Source: Clostridium_AD sp050717535
GTDB taxonomy: Bacteria > Bacillota > Clostridia > Clostridiales > Clostridiaceae
Assembly: GCF_050717535.1 (NCBI RefSeq)
Contig: NZ_JBOITM010000078.1
Location: 1 to 64,000, forward strand
DNA: 64,000 nucleotides
Direction of reading: 5' to 3'
Shown here: piece by piece, positions 17,878-27,151 of the stretch
Layout: the number at the start of each line of letters is the position of its first letter
Numbering within the stretch: position 1 is the first letter of the stretch
The notes under the pieces: generated by a model
What the model saw: only the letters and a program-made list of their open reading frames with translations
What the model was told of the DNA's origin: nothing
The model's database searches: none
Position numbers and translations under genes: made by a program

Positions 17878-19023
17878 ATGAAAATAACTGAATTAAAGAT
17901 ATATAAAGTAAAACCAAGATGGATTTTTTTAAAGATAAGTACAGATGAGGGAATTGTGGGATGGGGAGAACTCATTTCAGGAACTAAAACCAAGAGTGTT
18001 GAGGCAGCAGCTTATGAAATAGGTGAGTATTTAATTGGTAAAGACCCTATGAGAATTGAAGAACATTGGCAAGTATTATACCGTTCATTCTTTAGAGGTG
18101 GACCTATTCATATGACTGTACTATCAGGTATAGAGATGGCACTTTGGGATATAAAAGGTAAGTTTTATAATATGCCTATTTATGAGTTTCTTGGAGGAAA
18201 AGCAAGAAAAAATATTATGATATATTCATGGATAGGTGGAGATAGACCATCAGATGTAGTAAAACAAGCTATTGAGAGGAAAAATCAAGGATTTAAAGCA
18301 ATAAAAATGAATGCCACAGAAGAGTTACACTATATTGATTCATATAAAAAAGTTAATGCAGTAGTAGATAGAATTGCATCCATAAGAGAGGCAGTTGGGT
18401 ATGATTTAGAAATAGGAGTAGATTTTCACGGAAGAGTTCATAAGGGTATGGCTAAGGTGATAGCAAAAGAAATTGAACAATATAGACCTATGTTTATAGA
18501 GGAACCTGTACTTCCTGAAAATGAAGAAGCTTTAATTGAAATATCAAGACATACGTCAATACCTATAGCAACAGGTGAAAGATTGTATACAAGATGGCAG
18601 TTTAAAAATATACTTGCTAGTGGTGCTGTAGATATAATTCAACCTGATTTAGCACTAACTGGAGGAATTTTTGAAGGAAGGAAAATTGCAGCTATGGCAG
18701 AAGCATATGATGTAGCTGTGGCTCCACATGCACCCTATGGTCCTATAGCATTAGCTGCAACACTTCAAATGGATGCATGTACACCCAATGTATTTATTCA
18801 GGAACAAAGTCTTGGAATACATTATAATCAGGGATTTGATTTGCTGGATTTTGTAAAAAACAAAGAAATATTTGAATATAAAGATGGGTTTGTAGATGTA
18901 CCAACTAAACCAGGGCTTGGAATAGAAATAGATGAGGAACTTGTTAAAAAGATTGATTTAGAAGGACTTGTATGGACAAATCCAAAATGGAAAAATTATG
19001 ATGGTACCGTAGCTGAATGGTAA
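17878..19023 (+). CDS. dgoD: D-galactonate dehydratase family enolase-superfamily enzyme
   Basis: 381 residues, one shorter than E. coli DgoD and visibly colinear with it. Metal ligands Asp182, Glu208 and Glu234 and the acid/base histidines His184 ('DFHGRV') and His284 ('APHAPYGPIA') are present, as is the terminal 'VAEW'. DgoD dehydrates D-galactonate to 2-keto-3-deoxygalactonate. Because the operon has a PTS and no 2-keto-3-deoxygalactonate kinase, the enzyme here may act on a 6-phosphorylated aldonate. AAAAGGAGA precedes the ATG. Last gene of the sigma-54 operon. Confidence 0.88.
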   Translation: MKITELKIYKVKPRWIFLKISTDEGIVGWGELISGTKTKSVEAAAYEIGEYLIGKDPMRIEEHWQVLYRSFFRGGPIHMTVLSGIEMALWDIKGKFYNMPIYEFLGGKARKNIMIYSWIGGDRPSDVVKQAIERKNQGFKAIKMNATEELHYIDSYKKVNAVVDRIASIREAVGYDLEIGVDFHGRVHKGMAKVIAKEIEQYRPMFIEEPVLPENEEALIEISRHTSIPIATGERLYTRWQFKNILASGAVDIIQPDLALTGGIFEGRKIAAMAEAYDVAVAPHAPYGPIALAATLQMDACTPNVFIQEQSLGIHYNQGFDLLDFVKNKEIFEYKDGFVDVPTKPGLGIEIDEELVKKIDLEGLVWTNPKWKNYDGTVAEW

Positions 19024-19120
19024 AAAAATTACTATAACATATACAATTTTATAGTAAATGAACTGCTTTTATTCCGATTGGGTTGATTTTAGTAGTTGAT
19101 AACTAAATAAAGGCATTATT

Positions 19121-19155
19121 TAGAGGTGTATTTAATATAAATACATCTCTTTATA
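19121..19155 (+). terminator. Terminator after dgoD operon
   Basis: AGAGGTGTATTTA pairs with TAAATACATCTCT (one G-T pair), followed by TTATAATTT. An earlier weaker hairpin (TTACTATAA/TTATAGTAA) lies at 19029-19057. The 186-base gap shows no gene. Confidence 0.55.
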
Positions 19156-19209
19156 ATTTAGAGAAGGTTTTAAAAGCTCGTAAGATTCAAGGCTGTGTTT
19201 GATTAATCT

Positions 19210-19437
19210 TCGCCAGTGTTATTAGAAACCTTTGTAGATACTTCTCAATTTGCTGGTACATGTTATAAAGCTTTGAACTGGACATATCTAGGTCATACCA
19301 AAGGGCGTGGCAAAATGGACAAAAATGCGGAGAGGTTATTACCTCCCAAAGCTATATATATGTATCCGCTCCAAAAGGATTTTAAAGATTGCCTTAAGGG
19401 ACTTCAACCATACAAGGCGGTGAATCCTGATGAGTAG
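19210..19437 (+). pseudogene. DUF4338/DruA-like transposon accessory gene, 3' fragment
   Basis: Reads 'PVLLETFVDTSQFAGTCYKA', then 'GHTKGRGKMDKNAERLLPPK' and 'IYMYPLQKDF', matching the C-terminal part of DUF4338 proteins that precede a transposase in one group of insertion elements. The 5' two-thirds are absent. It ends where the transposase fragment starts (ATG 19430), the usual coupled arrangement. Confidence 0.7.
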
Positions 19438-19720
19438 AGCAGAGGAACGACAGAAAAAAAGGGAACAGGAAAAAGAAATTAAAAACAAAGAGTTAGAAGC
19501 CAAAGGAATTATTATTTCAAGGCAAGATTATAGAAAGAAAAAAAACAGATACATTGAGCAGACTTTTAGAGAAAATAAAAGTGGAAGAAATAGAAGAAAG
19601 CATGTTAGCGCTGATAAACAAGACTGTGAACGCAAAGCTTTTTATCGGTTTTCTAAAAAAGTAAAGGCAAGGATCCCAAAACTTAAAATTGCAGTAACTC
19701 AGATTACCTCCAGGGGTCTT
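19430..19720 (+). pseudogene. Transposase N-terminal fragment (insertion-element remnant)
   Basis: Starts MSRAEERQKKREQEKEIKN, a charged helix like the start of the transposases that follow DUF4338 genes. After about 60 residues the similarity jumps to 'ARIPKLKIAV', which resembles a mid-protein segment before the catalytic region, so an internal deletion is likely. The frame stays open to 19864 only by running into the antisense end of the HD-GYP gene. No terminal inverted repeats were found. Confidence 0.55.
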
Positions 19721-19766
19721 TGTTTATTGCATAATTCAAGCAGAGCATACAAAATGCGATTCAATA

Positions 19767-21047
19767 TTAATCTGTTTGAATGTTCTCATGAATTATTGTT
19801 AAAAACCGTGTTTCATAAAAATTTAATGCTTTTGATTGTCTTATTTTTACTTGCTTATTTATAACTTCATAGTTGTCGAATAGTAATTCAACAATCCGTC
19901 TATCCAATAAATTTTCATTTGCTTGTGCTTTTATAACCGTATAAATTTCATTTTTATCCATTCCTTTTCTATAAGGTCTATCTTCGGATATGGCTGTAAA
20001 TATATCTGCAACAGCCATTATTCTAGAACCAGTACCAATTTCCTCACCAGTAAGATGAAATGGATAACCACTTCCATCTAATTTTTCATGATGATAAGCT
20101 GCCCACTCAGCTATTCGTTGCAAACCACCAATTGAATTTAACGTCCTAAATGTGTGATAAGTATGACATCTTATAATTGCAAATTCATCAACTGTTAATT
20201 TGGACGGTTTCTCAAGAATACTGGTTGGAATTATTAATTTACCTATATCATGAAAATTCCCTGCTATCCTCATTGACTTTACATCTAACTCTGCAAGTCC
20301 AAACAATTCAGATAATTTTACTGCACATTCTGATACACCAGATGTATGAGTAGCCGTAAATCTAGACTTGAAATCTATTAAATCTCGATACAAATTGGAT
20401 ATTAATGATACATCGTCAAGGTCTATTTGCATATTTTTAAACTGCCCATTGATTAATAACAATGAATATATGCTAGGAGAAGTTAAATCTAACCAAAATT
20501 CCTCTCTTTTAGATAAATCAAGAAAATAAGTTACTATATTTTTATGTATAACTGTACCTGATAATTTTTTTATTGTTGTTACTATATCATTAACTTGGTG
20601 TAAGATATATTTATTTCTATTTATTAATCTCTCAACATAATCAGATAATAAAATGATTTGAGAACAAAAAACTATTGGGTTTTCTATACAATCATCCCAA
20701 TCGTTCCAACTTCTATGATGGTTTCTGACTATCTTCGAAATTTTTCTTAACCATGGTATTTGTTCTAATAATAATTCTCCTCTTATAGTATGAATATTTT
20801 CATTTATATCCTTAAAATTATGAATAGCTATTTTCTCTTCCACAGATATTGCACCAATGTCATGTAATAATGCAGCAGTAAAAATATTCTCTGTAATTTC
20901 CGATCCTAAATTGGCTGCTTTCGACAATTCAAGTGCAATAAATGCTGTTCTATGTTGATGTTGCGCAACCAAGGGATTTGCTAAATCTCCTACTTCTGAC
21001 AAAGATAATAGCAAATTACTCAAGTTTACGGATAATTGACTCTTAAT
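19767..21047 (-). CDS. HD domain/HD-GYP phosphodiesterase
   Basis: About 426 residues. Two HD domains: an N-terminal one with 'HQHRTA' and 'LLHDIGAISVEEK', and a C-terminal HD-GYP one with 'NFHDIGKLIIP' and the signature 'HHEKLDGSGYP'. HD-GYP proteins hydrolyse cyclic di-GMP (some cGAMP). No membrane or sensory domain, so cytosolic. The first conventional start is TTG 21023 but it has no ribosome binding site. AAAGGAG (21056-21062) sits eight bases before an in-frame ATT (21045-21047), so an ATT start adding 8 residues fits better. Divergent from the histidine kinase at 21194. Confidence 0.87.
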   Translation of the reverse strand: MKSQLSVNLSNLLLSLSEVGDLANPLVAQHQHRTAFIALELSKAANLGSEITENIFTAALLHDIGAISVEEKIAIHNFKDINENIHTIRGELLLEQIPWLRKISKIVRNHHRSWNDWDDCIENPIVFCSQIILLSDYVERLINRNKYILHQVNDIVTTIKKLSGTVIHKNIVTYFLDLSKREEFWLDLTSPSIYSLLLINGQFKNMQIDLDDVSLISNLYRDLIDFKSRFTATHTSGVSECAVKLSELFGLAELDVKSMRIAGNFHDIGKLIIPTSILEKPSKLTVDEFAIIRCHTYHTFRTLNSIGGLQRIAEWAAYHHEKLDGSGYPFHLTGEEIGTGSRIMAVADIFTAISEDRPYRKGMDKNEIYTVIKAQANENLLDRRIVELLFDNYEVINKQVKIRQSKALNFYETRFLTIIHENIQTD

Positions 21048-21158
21048 AAAATCATCTCCTTTATTTTGAAATTATAATAAAATTATTAGTATTTACAATT
21101 AATACTACAAGAAAAATAGAATTTGGTCAAATATTTAGTAAATACACAAATATGGTAG

Positions 21159-21164
21159 TATAAT
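21159..21164 (+). promoter_or_regulatory. -10 box of the histidine kinase gene
   Basis: TATAAT 30 bases before the ATG at 21194; the matching -35 region is poor, which would fit an activated or weak promoter. Confidence 0.45.
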
Positions 21165-21193
21165 GAAAACATTATCATTAAAAGAGGTGTGTA

Positions 21194-22990
21194 ATGACTA
21201 TTGCATCAATTTTTTTAAAAAGGAATATAGTGCGTTTTAAAAATTTAAAACTAAGGAATAAAATTGCTCTAGCTACAACATTATTGATTTCAGTGTCAAC
21301 AGCAAGTACATTATTCTTTCTGTACGTACAATCTAAGAATATAGTGTCACAAAAAAGCTATAATGAAACACATGAGATAACTGTACAGCTAGCAAAGTAT
21401 TATGATGAAAAACTTACTAAAATTATTAACTTAACTCAAGGTATTTTTCAAGATCAAACTTTTAAGCAGTCATTAAATAATATATTATGGAACCCACAGT
21501 ACAACTATGCAATAGAATCAACTACTATGCAAAGTTTATTTCAACAAACCAGATTAAAAGACTCATTTGTGGATTCAATTTTTCTATATACTACCAAGGG
21601 AGTATTTCATGAGAATAATAACAAGGTAAGAATAGGGTTTAAGTTTACTAAATCTAATCTTTATAAAGGTTATCAAACAAATCACATTATTTCCTGGCAA
21701 TCCGGTTGTCAGGATGCCATATTTGATAACAATTCCAACTTAATCCCAGTTGTATTAAGTACAACAATAGATGGTGTGTATGATAAGGCAGTGCTGGTGC
21801 TTAATTTAAAAGAAAATGCGGTTAAAGCAAGCTTTGAAGACATTAGTTCAAATAATAAGGGAAGTATATTTTTGCTTAATACTGATGGAAGCGTTGTTAC
21901 GTCTGTTGACGATAAGAGCTATGCACCATTATTAAAAGATGAAAATTTTTTGTACAAATTAAATAATAGCAGTGGGTATTTTAAGTATAAGCATAATAAC
22001 CAAAAGCTTTATGTAAATTATGACAGTGTAGCAATAAATGGATGGAAAATCATAATAGTTCAACCAGAATCAGAACTACTTAAAGATGTGAATAGTTTGC
22101 AGATAACAGTTTTATTAATTGGGTTATTTACTATAAGTTTTGCAGGAATGATGTCAATACTTGTAGCATCAACTATAACAAAACCTATTTATAAATTGAG
22201 AAATACTATTTTAAAAGTTCAGAGTGGGGAATTAGATTCCAGATTTAAAAATAAGTATTCAGATGAAATAGGACAACTTGGAGAAAGTTTTAATGGAATG
22301 CTAGACGAGATACAATCTCTTATAAAGGATCTTGGACTTGAACGTGAAAAGACTAAAGAAGAGCAAAAGCAAAAATCTAAATCAGAAATGAAAGCGCTTC
22401 AAGCACAAATAAATCCTCATTTTCTTTATAATACTTTAGATTCGATATATTGGAAGTCTAAGCTAGGAGAAAATCAAGAGGTAAGTGAAATGATAATTTC
22501 ATTGTCTAAGCTCTTAAGAATTGGGTTAAGCAAAGGACAGGATAAAATTCAAGTTGAAAGCGAGATTGAACATGTAAGAAATTATTTGTATTTAGAAAGT
22601 AATATGTATAAAGGAAAATTTGATTATGAAATTAATATAGAAGGTGACATATCTAGATACTATATCGTAAAGATTATCCTTCAGCCATTTGTGGAAAATT
22701 CGTTGCTTCATGGATTTAATGGTATTGGCTATAAGGGGAATATAACTATAGATGTGAAAGTGAAGGAAAATAATATTATCTTAGTGGTTAAGGATAATGG
22801 GCGAGGAATGAATATTGAAGCTATTAAGAAATCTTTACAAGAAAATGTAACTGAATCAGAGGGATATGCGTTAAAAAATGTATATCAGAGGTTAAAGTTA
22901 AATTATGGAGAACAATGTAGTATTAATCTTAGAAGTGAGCCTTTTAAAGAAACTTCTGTTGAAATAATAATACCTACGGAGGAAATATAG
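21194..22990 (+). CDS. YesM/LytS-family sensor histidine kinase
   Basis: 598 residues. A membrane segment near 25-45, an extracytoplasmic sensor region (about 50-295), a second membrane segment (about 300-325), HAMP linker (about 326-380), then the His_kinase domain with phospho-accepting His409 in 'QINPHFLYNTLDSIYW' and a HATPase with 'DNGRGMN'. It pairs with the AraC-type response regulator that starts three bases after its stop. Such pairs control the adjacent Lpl-type sugar ABC transporter, so it probably detects an extracellular oligosaccharide or the ligand-loaded binding protein. GAGGTG precedes the ATG. Confidence 0.93.
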   Translation: MTIASIFLKRNIVRFKNLKLRNKIALATTLLISVSTASTLFFLYVQSKNIVSQKSYNETHEITVQLAKYYDEKLTKIINLTQGIFQDQTFKQSLNNILWNPQYNYAIESTTMQSLFQQTRLKDSFVDSIFLYTTKGVFHENNNKVRIGFKFTKSNLYKGYQTNHIISWQSGCQDAIFDNNSNLIPVVLSTTIDGVYDKAVLVLNLKENAVKASFEDISSNNKGSIFLLNTDGSVVTSVDDKSYAPLLKDENFLYKLNNSSGYFKYKHNNQKLYVNYDSVAINGWKIIIVQPESELLKDVNSLQITVLLIGLFTISFAGMMSILVASTITKPIYKLRNTILKVQSGELDSRFKNKYSDEIGQLGESFNGMLDEIQSLIKDLGLEREKTKEEQKQKSKSEMKALQAQINPHFLYNTLDSIYWKSKLGENQEVSEMIISLSKLLRIGLSKGQDKIQVESEIEHVRNYLYLESNMYKGKFDYEINIEGDISRYYIVKIILQPFVENSLLHGFNGIGYKGNITIDVKVKENNIILVVKDNGRGMNIEAIKKSLQENVTESEGYALKNVYQRLKLNYGEQCSINLRSEPFKETSVEIIIPTEEI

Positions 22991-22992
22991 TT

Positions 22993-24597
22993 ATGTATGG
23001 AATGATAGTAGTAGATGATAAGGAAGATATCATAAGGGGTATCGAGAAATTAGGTAACTGGAGGGAAATTGGTGTTGAAGTTATAGGTACCGCATCAAAT
23101 GGATTAGAAGCATTAAAATTAGTGAAAAAGCTTAAACCCAAAATTATTATAACAGATATAAAAATGCCAGTTATGGATGGATTGCAATTGACTAAAAAGG
23201 TTATAGAGTTTGATAAGACCGTCAAAATAATATTGCTAAGTGGGTATGGTGAATTTATATATGCCCAACAGGCTATGAGGCTGGGAGCGAAAGAATATCT
23301 GTTAAAGCCTGCTACCATTGAAACCATCACGGAAGCGGTACTTAGAGCAAAAGAAGAGATATTAATTGGAGAAATGAGGGTTAGTGAAAATATAGAACTA
23401 AGTCAAAGAGTTAAAGAAAATCTGCATTTGGTTAAAGAGAAGTACTTTACTTATTTAGTATCCGATGCGGGAAATGATATTGATAGAATGAGGGAAAAAC
23501 TGAGTTACTTGGAAGTTGATATTGATGTTGAAAATTTCAGGGTGATGGTTGTTTCACTTGATGATTATGAAAATGTTTATTCTTTAGACTTAGGTGAAAA
23601 CTATGATTTGGTAATGTTTGGTATTGCAAACATACTAGAGGAAATTATAGGGTGGTTCTGCAAGAATGTTGTATTTGAAACTGACAATTCTACAATAGCT
23701 ATTATAATGAACGATATAGATAATGATATTTTCACTATTGCACAAAAGTGTAAGAGAAGTATAAACCAATATCTGCACTTATCAGTTTCTATTGGAATTG
23801 GAAGGCATTATGAGAGGCCTCAGGATATTTCGGTTTCTTATAAGGAGGCTATACAGTCGGTAGAAAACAGATTTACTATAGGTAAAAATAGTATTATTAG
23901 TATTAATGATATAGATGTAAGTGGAGATATAATGTTTAGATACCCATATAAGACCGTAGAGAATCTTATAAGATATGTAAAAATAGGAGCGGTAGAGCGG
24001 GTTGAGGAGATTTTTGATTCTTTTATTGAGGATATACGTAACAAAAATTCCAATTCACCAAAGCTAATAAAAAGTTATATAAGTGAATTTATATTTTCAA
24101 TTTCAAAAGAGCTTATGGTAGAAGAAATAAGTATAAAAGAAATTTTAGGAGATGAGTTGGAGTACGTAAATAAATTAAATAACCTTGAGACATTAAGCGA
24201 AGTTAAAGATACATTAAAGAAAATAATAACTGAAATAACGAATTACATTTTTAATTTAAAAAAAGCAAATAAGAAGAGAAATATAGATTTAATTAATGAT
24301 TATATTAATGAAAACTATATGGAGGACATATCTTTAAAAAATATATCAAAGCATATATTTATAAGTCCAAGCTATATATCAACACTTATTAAAGAAAATT
24401 ACAATGAAAACTTTGTTGATAGGGTAACACGGCTAAGAGTTGAGGAATCCAAACTACTCCTTCTTTCGGGGAGAGACAAGGTTTATGAGATAGCAGAAAA
24501 GGTTGGTTATAAAGATAGAAGGTATTTTAGCGAAATATTTAAGAAATGTACGGGACTAACACCTAAGGGATATGTTGAGAAATATAGAAAACTTTAA
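22993..24597 (+). CDS. YesN-type response regulator with AraC output domain
   Basis: 534 residues: receiver domain with phospho-accepting Asp55 in 'ITDIKMP', a long linker domain, and two AraC helix-turn-helix motifs at the C-terminus (about 435-532, ending 'YFSEIFKKCTGLTPKGYVEK'). Translationally linked to the kinase. It presumably activates the downstream transporter and glycosidase genes. The stop codon is followed directly by a hairpin, so the transporter operon is a separate unit. Confidence 0.93.
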   Translation: MYGMIVVDDKEDIIRGIEKLGNWREIGVEVIGTASNGLEALKLVKKLKPKIIITDIKMPVMDGLQLTKKVIEFDKTVKIILLSGYGEFIYAQQAMRLGAKEYLLKPATIETITEAVLRAKEEILIGEMRVSENIELSQRVKENLHLVKEKYFTYLVSDAGNDIDRMREKLSYLEVDIDVENFRVMVVSLDDYENVYSLDLGENYDLVMFGIANILEEIIGWFCKNVVFETDNSTIAIIMNDIDNDIFTIAQKCKRSINQYLHLSVSIGIGRHYERPQDISVSYKEAIQSVENRFTIGKNSIISINDIDVSGDIMFRYPYKTVENLIRYVKIGAVERVEEIFDSFIEDIRNKNSNSPKLIKSYISEFIFSISKELMVEEISIKEILGDELEYVNKLNNLETLSEVKDTLKKIITEITNYIFNLKKANKKRNIDLINDYINENYMEDISLKNISKHIFISPSYISTLIKENYNENFVDRVTRLRVEESKLLLLSGRDKVYEIAEKVGYKDRRYFSEIFKKCTGLTPKGYVEKYRKL

Positions 24598-24630
24598 AAG
24601 AGGATATATAATCTTTTAAAGTTTTTCTCC
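24588..24630 (+). terminator. Terminator after the YesN gene
   Basis: AAAACTTTAAAAGA (24588-24601) pairs perfectly with TCTTTTAAAGTTTT (24612-24625) and is followed by TCTCCCTTTTTT. The stem includes the end of the response regulator gene. Confidence 0.75.
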
Positions 24631-24714
24631 CTTTTTTGAAGATATTCGCATTGTCCGTTTTTGTCATCTATATTAAACTGAACTTACCGAAAATAATTAG
24701 TGGGGGGTTTTAAG

Positions 24715-26100
24715 ATGAAAAGAAAGTGTATACGGTTTCTAACACAAGCAATAGCTTTTGGCATAACAGCAACTTTACTTGTAGGTTGTGGAACATCAAA
24801 TGGTCAAGCAGTGAATAAAAGTAGCCAGGATACAGTAGCACCGGTAAAACTAACATGGTGGACTTTTCAAAATTCTGATTCAGTCTATATGAAGGCCATG
24901 GTTGCAAAGTACAATAAAGAAAACAAGAAAGGAGTTACAATTGATTATGTTGTTCAAAGTTCCAATAATTTCAGGCAAGCACTTGATTTAGCTTATCAAT
25001 CAAACCAGGCGCCTGATATATTCACAGGTCAAGATATAGCAAGTTATTATGTTCCAAAGGGTCAAATTGAGCCATTAGACAAATATTTAACTCCTGAGAT
25101 GAAGGAACGTTATGGAACAAAGCTATATAGTGAAGGAGATAATGGTGTAGATAAAAAGATTTACAGCCTAATTAATACAGGCATAACTTATAGACTTATG
25201 TATAATAAGGATTTATTTAAGAAAGCAGGTATTGCCGCTCCACCAAAAACAGTTAATGAAATGGTTGCAGATGCTAAGAAGATAACTGCAGTAGGGAAAG
25301 CAGACAAAGCATATGGTTTTGCAATTAATATGAAGAATACTCAAACATCTATTGAGAGATCAATTAATGTTATTGGTATGAGGAGTGGTTTTAGAAATTA
25401 TGATTATGCTACTGGTAAATTCGATTTTTCTCCATATAAACCTATAGTACAAGCATTCGCTACTATGGCTAAAGATGGTTCTATGTTCCCAGGTTTCGAG
25501 TCTCTTGACGTAGATCCAATGAGAACACAATTTTCGCAAGGGAAAATTGGAATGTATTTGTCAGGAGCATGGGAACCATCTTGGTATGATGCGTTATCTC
25601 CTAAATCCACAGTGGACTATGCAGCAGCTCCAGTTCCTACAATTGATGGAACTGTAAAAGCACCAGCTTATATAAGCGGTTTAAGATGGTTGTTTATGAG
25701 TAGTAAGACAGATTATAAAGATCAGGTTTGGGATGTAATGAAATTTTTCTACTCAGATGAAGTGCAAACGGGCTACAATGAAAAGGGCTTAGGTGTAGTT
25801 ATGGTTCCAACAGTATTGGCGAAGTCAAAACCATCAACTGTTAAAGCTATGAGTGGTTTCTTACCAACAAAAGATGATGCTATTTATCCACCAATTCCTA
25901 ATGTAAGAGCTCTTAAAATTGAAGGAAGTCCTTTTAATGATATATTTGCAAATATTATTACAGGTGGTACAACCTTTGACAAAGAGATAGGACCTCTTAA
26001 TAAAAAATACAATGATGCTTTAGTACAAGGAATTAAATCAAAAGCAGTAAAAGATTATAAAATACCTAATTTTGATCCATCGTCCCTAATTGGTAAATAA
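24715..26100 (+). CDS. Sugar ABC transporter substrate-binding lipoprotein
   Basis: 461 residues, family 1 extracellular solute-binding protein. Lipoprotein signal peptide with the lipobox 'LLVGC' (Cys25), then the mature protein beginning with a Ser/Asn-rich linker. The ATG at 24715 follows GTGGGGGG; an upstream GTG (24700) would overlap that site. It captures an oligosaccharide outside the cell and delivers it to the two permeases downstream. GH88 and GH3 in the same operon suggest an unsaturated uronic-acid disaccharide. Confidence 0.92.
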   Translation: MKRKCIRFLTQAIAFGITATLLVGCGTSNGQAVNKSSQDTVAPVKLTWWTFQNSDSVYMKAMVAKYNKENKKGVTIDYVVQSSNNFRQALDLAYQSNQAPDIFTGQDIASYYVPKGQIEPLDKYLTPEMKERYGTKLYSEGDNGVDKKIYSLINTGITYRLMYNKDLFKKAGIAAPPKTVNEMVADAKKITAVGKADKAYGFAINMKNTQTSIERSINVIGMRSGFRNYDYATGKFDFSPYKPIVQAFATMAKDGSMFPGFESLDVDPMRTQFSQGKIGMYLSGAWEPSWYDALSPKSTVDYAAAPVPTIDGTVKAPAYISGLRWLFMSSKTDYKDQVWDVMKFFYSDEVQTGYNEKGLGVVMVPTVLAKSKPSTVKAMSGFLPTKDDAIYPPIPNVRALKIEGSPFNDIFANIITGGTTFDKEIGPLNKKYNDALVQGIKSKAVKDYKIPNFDPSSLIGK

Positions 26101-26119
26101 ATATTAAGTATAAATTAAA

Positions 26120-26163
26120 TGTGCCTGGGTCTGGAAAGACAAATGAGTCCAGGCACAATTTTA
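26120..26163 (+). terminator. Hairpin between binding protein and permease (attenuator)
   Basis: TGTGCCTGG (26120-26128) pairs with CCAGGCACA (26149-26157), followed by ATTTTAA. Partial termination here would give more binding protein than permease, a common arrangement in ABC sugar operons. Confidence 0.65.
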
Positions 26164-26179
26164 ATAAGGGGGAAGAGGC

Positions 26180-27133
26180 ATGCAAGTTATAAGAAAAAGT
26201 AATACTAATAAGTCTTTAAATTTCAATAAGAAAGAAAATTTAAAAGAAAGACTGCAGACATATGGAATGATTCTACCTAGTTTTGTTTTTCTTTTGGTAT
26301 TTTCTATATATCCATTAGTATGGGTTCTTAGGTATATGTTTTGTGAATTTGACGAGTCTACACCAGCTAAGTTTATAGGTATGGGAAATTTTGTTAGAAT
26401 TTTCACAAGAGATACTTATTTCTGGAAAACAGTTTTGAATACATTTATTTATGGTGGTGGAAAAATCCTTTTGACTATTCCAATATCTTTTTTACTTGCA
26501 TTACTTATAAATGAAAAATTAAAAGGAAAAGATGTAGTTAGAGCTATGATTTTTATGCCTACAATTATCAGTACCGCTGTTATGGCTATGATGTTTTATT
26601 ACATATTGAATCCATATAATGGTGTACTTAACCAGATATTAATAAATTTCCATATAGTTAGCCAGCCTATTAATTGGCTAGGTAAAAAGTATGCTATGCT
26701 GTCAGTAATTTTAGTAGCAGTATGGGGAGCGATAGGTAATTATATGATTTATTTTATTGCGGGTCTTCAATCAATACCGCAAGAAATATATGAAAGTGCT
26801 GAGATTGATGGTGCAAATAAGTTGCAAACAACCTGGTATATAACCATTCCTATGCTTGGACCGGTTATGCAGATTATAATTATGATGGCGATAACTGTAT
26901 CACTTAAGGGATATGAAAGTATTATGGTTCTTACTGGTGGAGGGCCAAATGGATCCACAGATGTTATGTTTCTTTATGTATATAAGCTATTTTTCCCTAT
27001 GTCTGATGGTTCTGATTTTAGAACTAATTATGGTTATGGTGCTACAGCAGCATTTGTATCAGCTATTATTGTTGGTATAATAACCTGTGCGTATCTCTAT
27101 TACTCTAGAAAATCAAGTGAGGACATACAATAA
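26180..27133 (+). CDS. ABC sugar permease, MalF/LplB type
   Basis: 317 residues, six or so membrane segments and the cytoplasmic EAA loop 'ESAEIDGANKLQTTWYITIP' that contacts the ATPase. Partner of the following MalG-type permease. No ATPase gene is in the operon, so a shared MsmX-like ATPase encoded elsewhere is expected. GGGGGAAGAG precedes the ATG. Confidence 0.92.
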   Translation: MQVIRKSNTNKSLNFNKKENLKERLQTYGMILPSFVFLLVFSIYPLVWVLRYMFCEFDESTPAKFIGMGNFVRIFTRDTYFWKTVLNTFIYGGGKILLTIPISFLLALLINEKLKGKDVVRAMIFMPTIISTAVMAMMFYYILNPYNGVLNQILINFHIVSQPINWLGKKYAMLSVILVAVWGAIGNYMIYFIAGLQSIPQEIYESAEIDGANKLQTTWYITIPMLGPVMQIIIMMAITVSLKGYESIMVLTGGGPNGSTDVMFLYVYKLFFPMSDGSDFRTNYGYGATAAFVSAIIVGIITCAYLYYSRKSSEDIQ

Positions 27134-27151
27134 AATGAGGTGAAATGCTAA

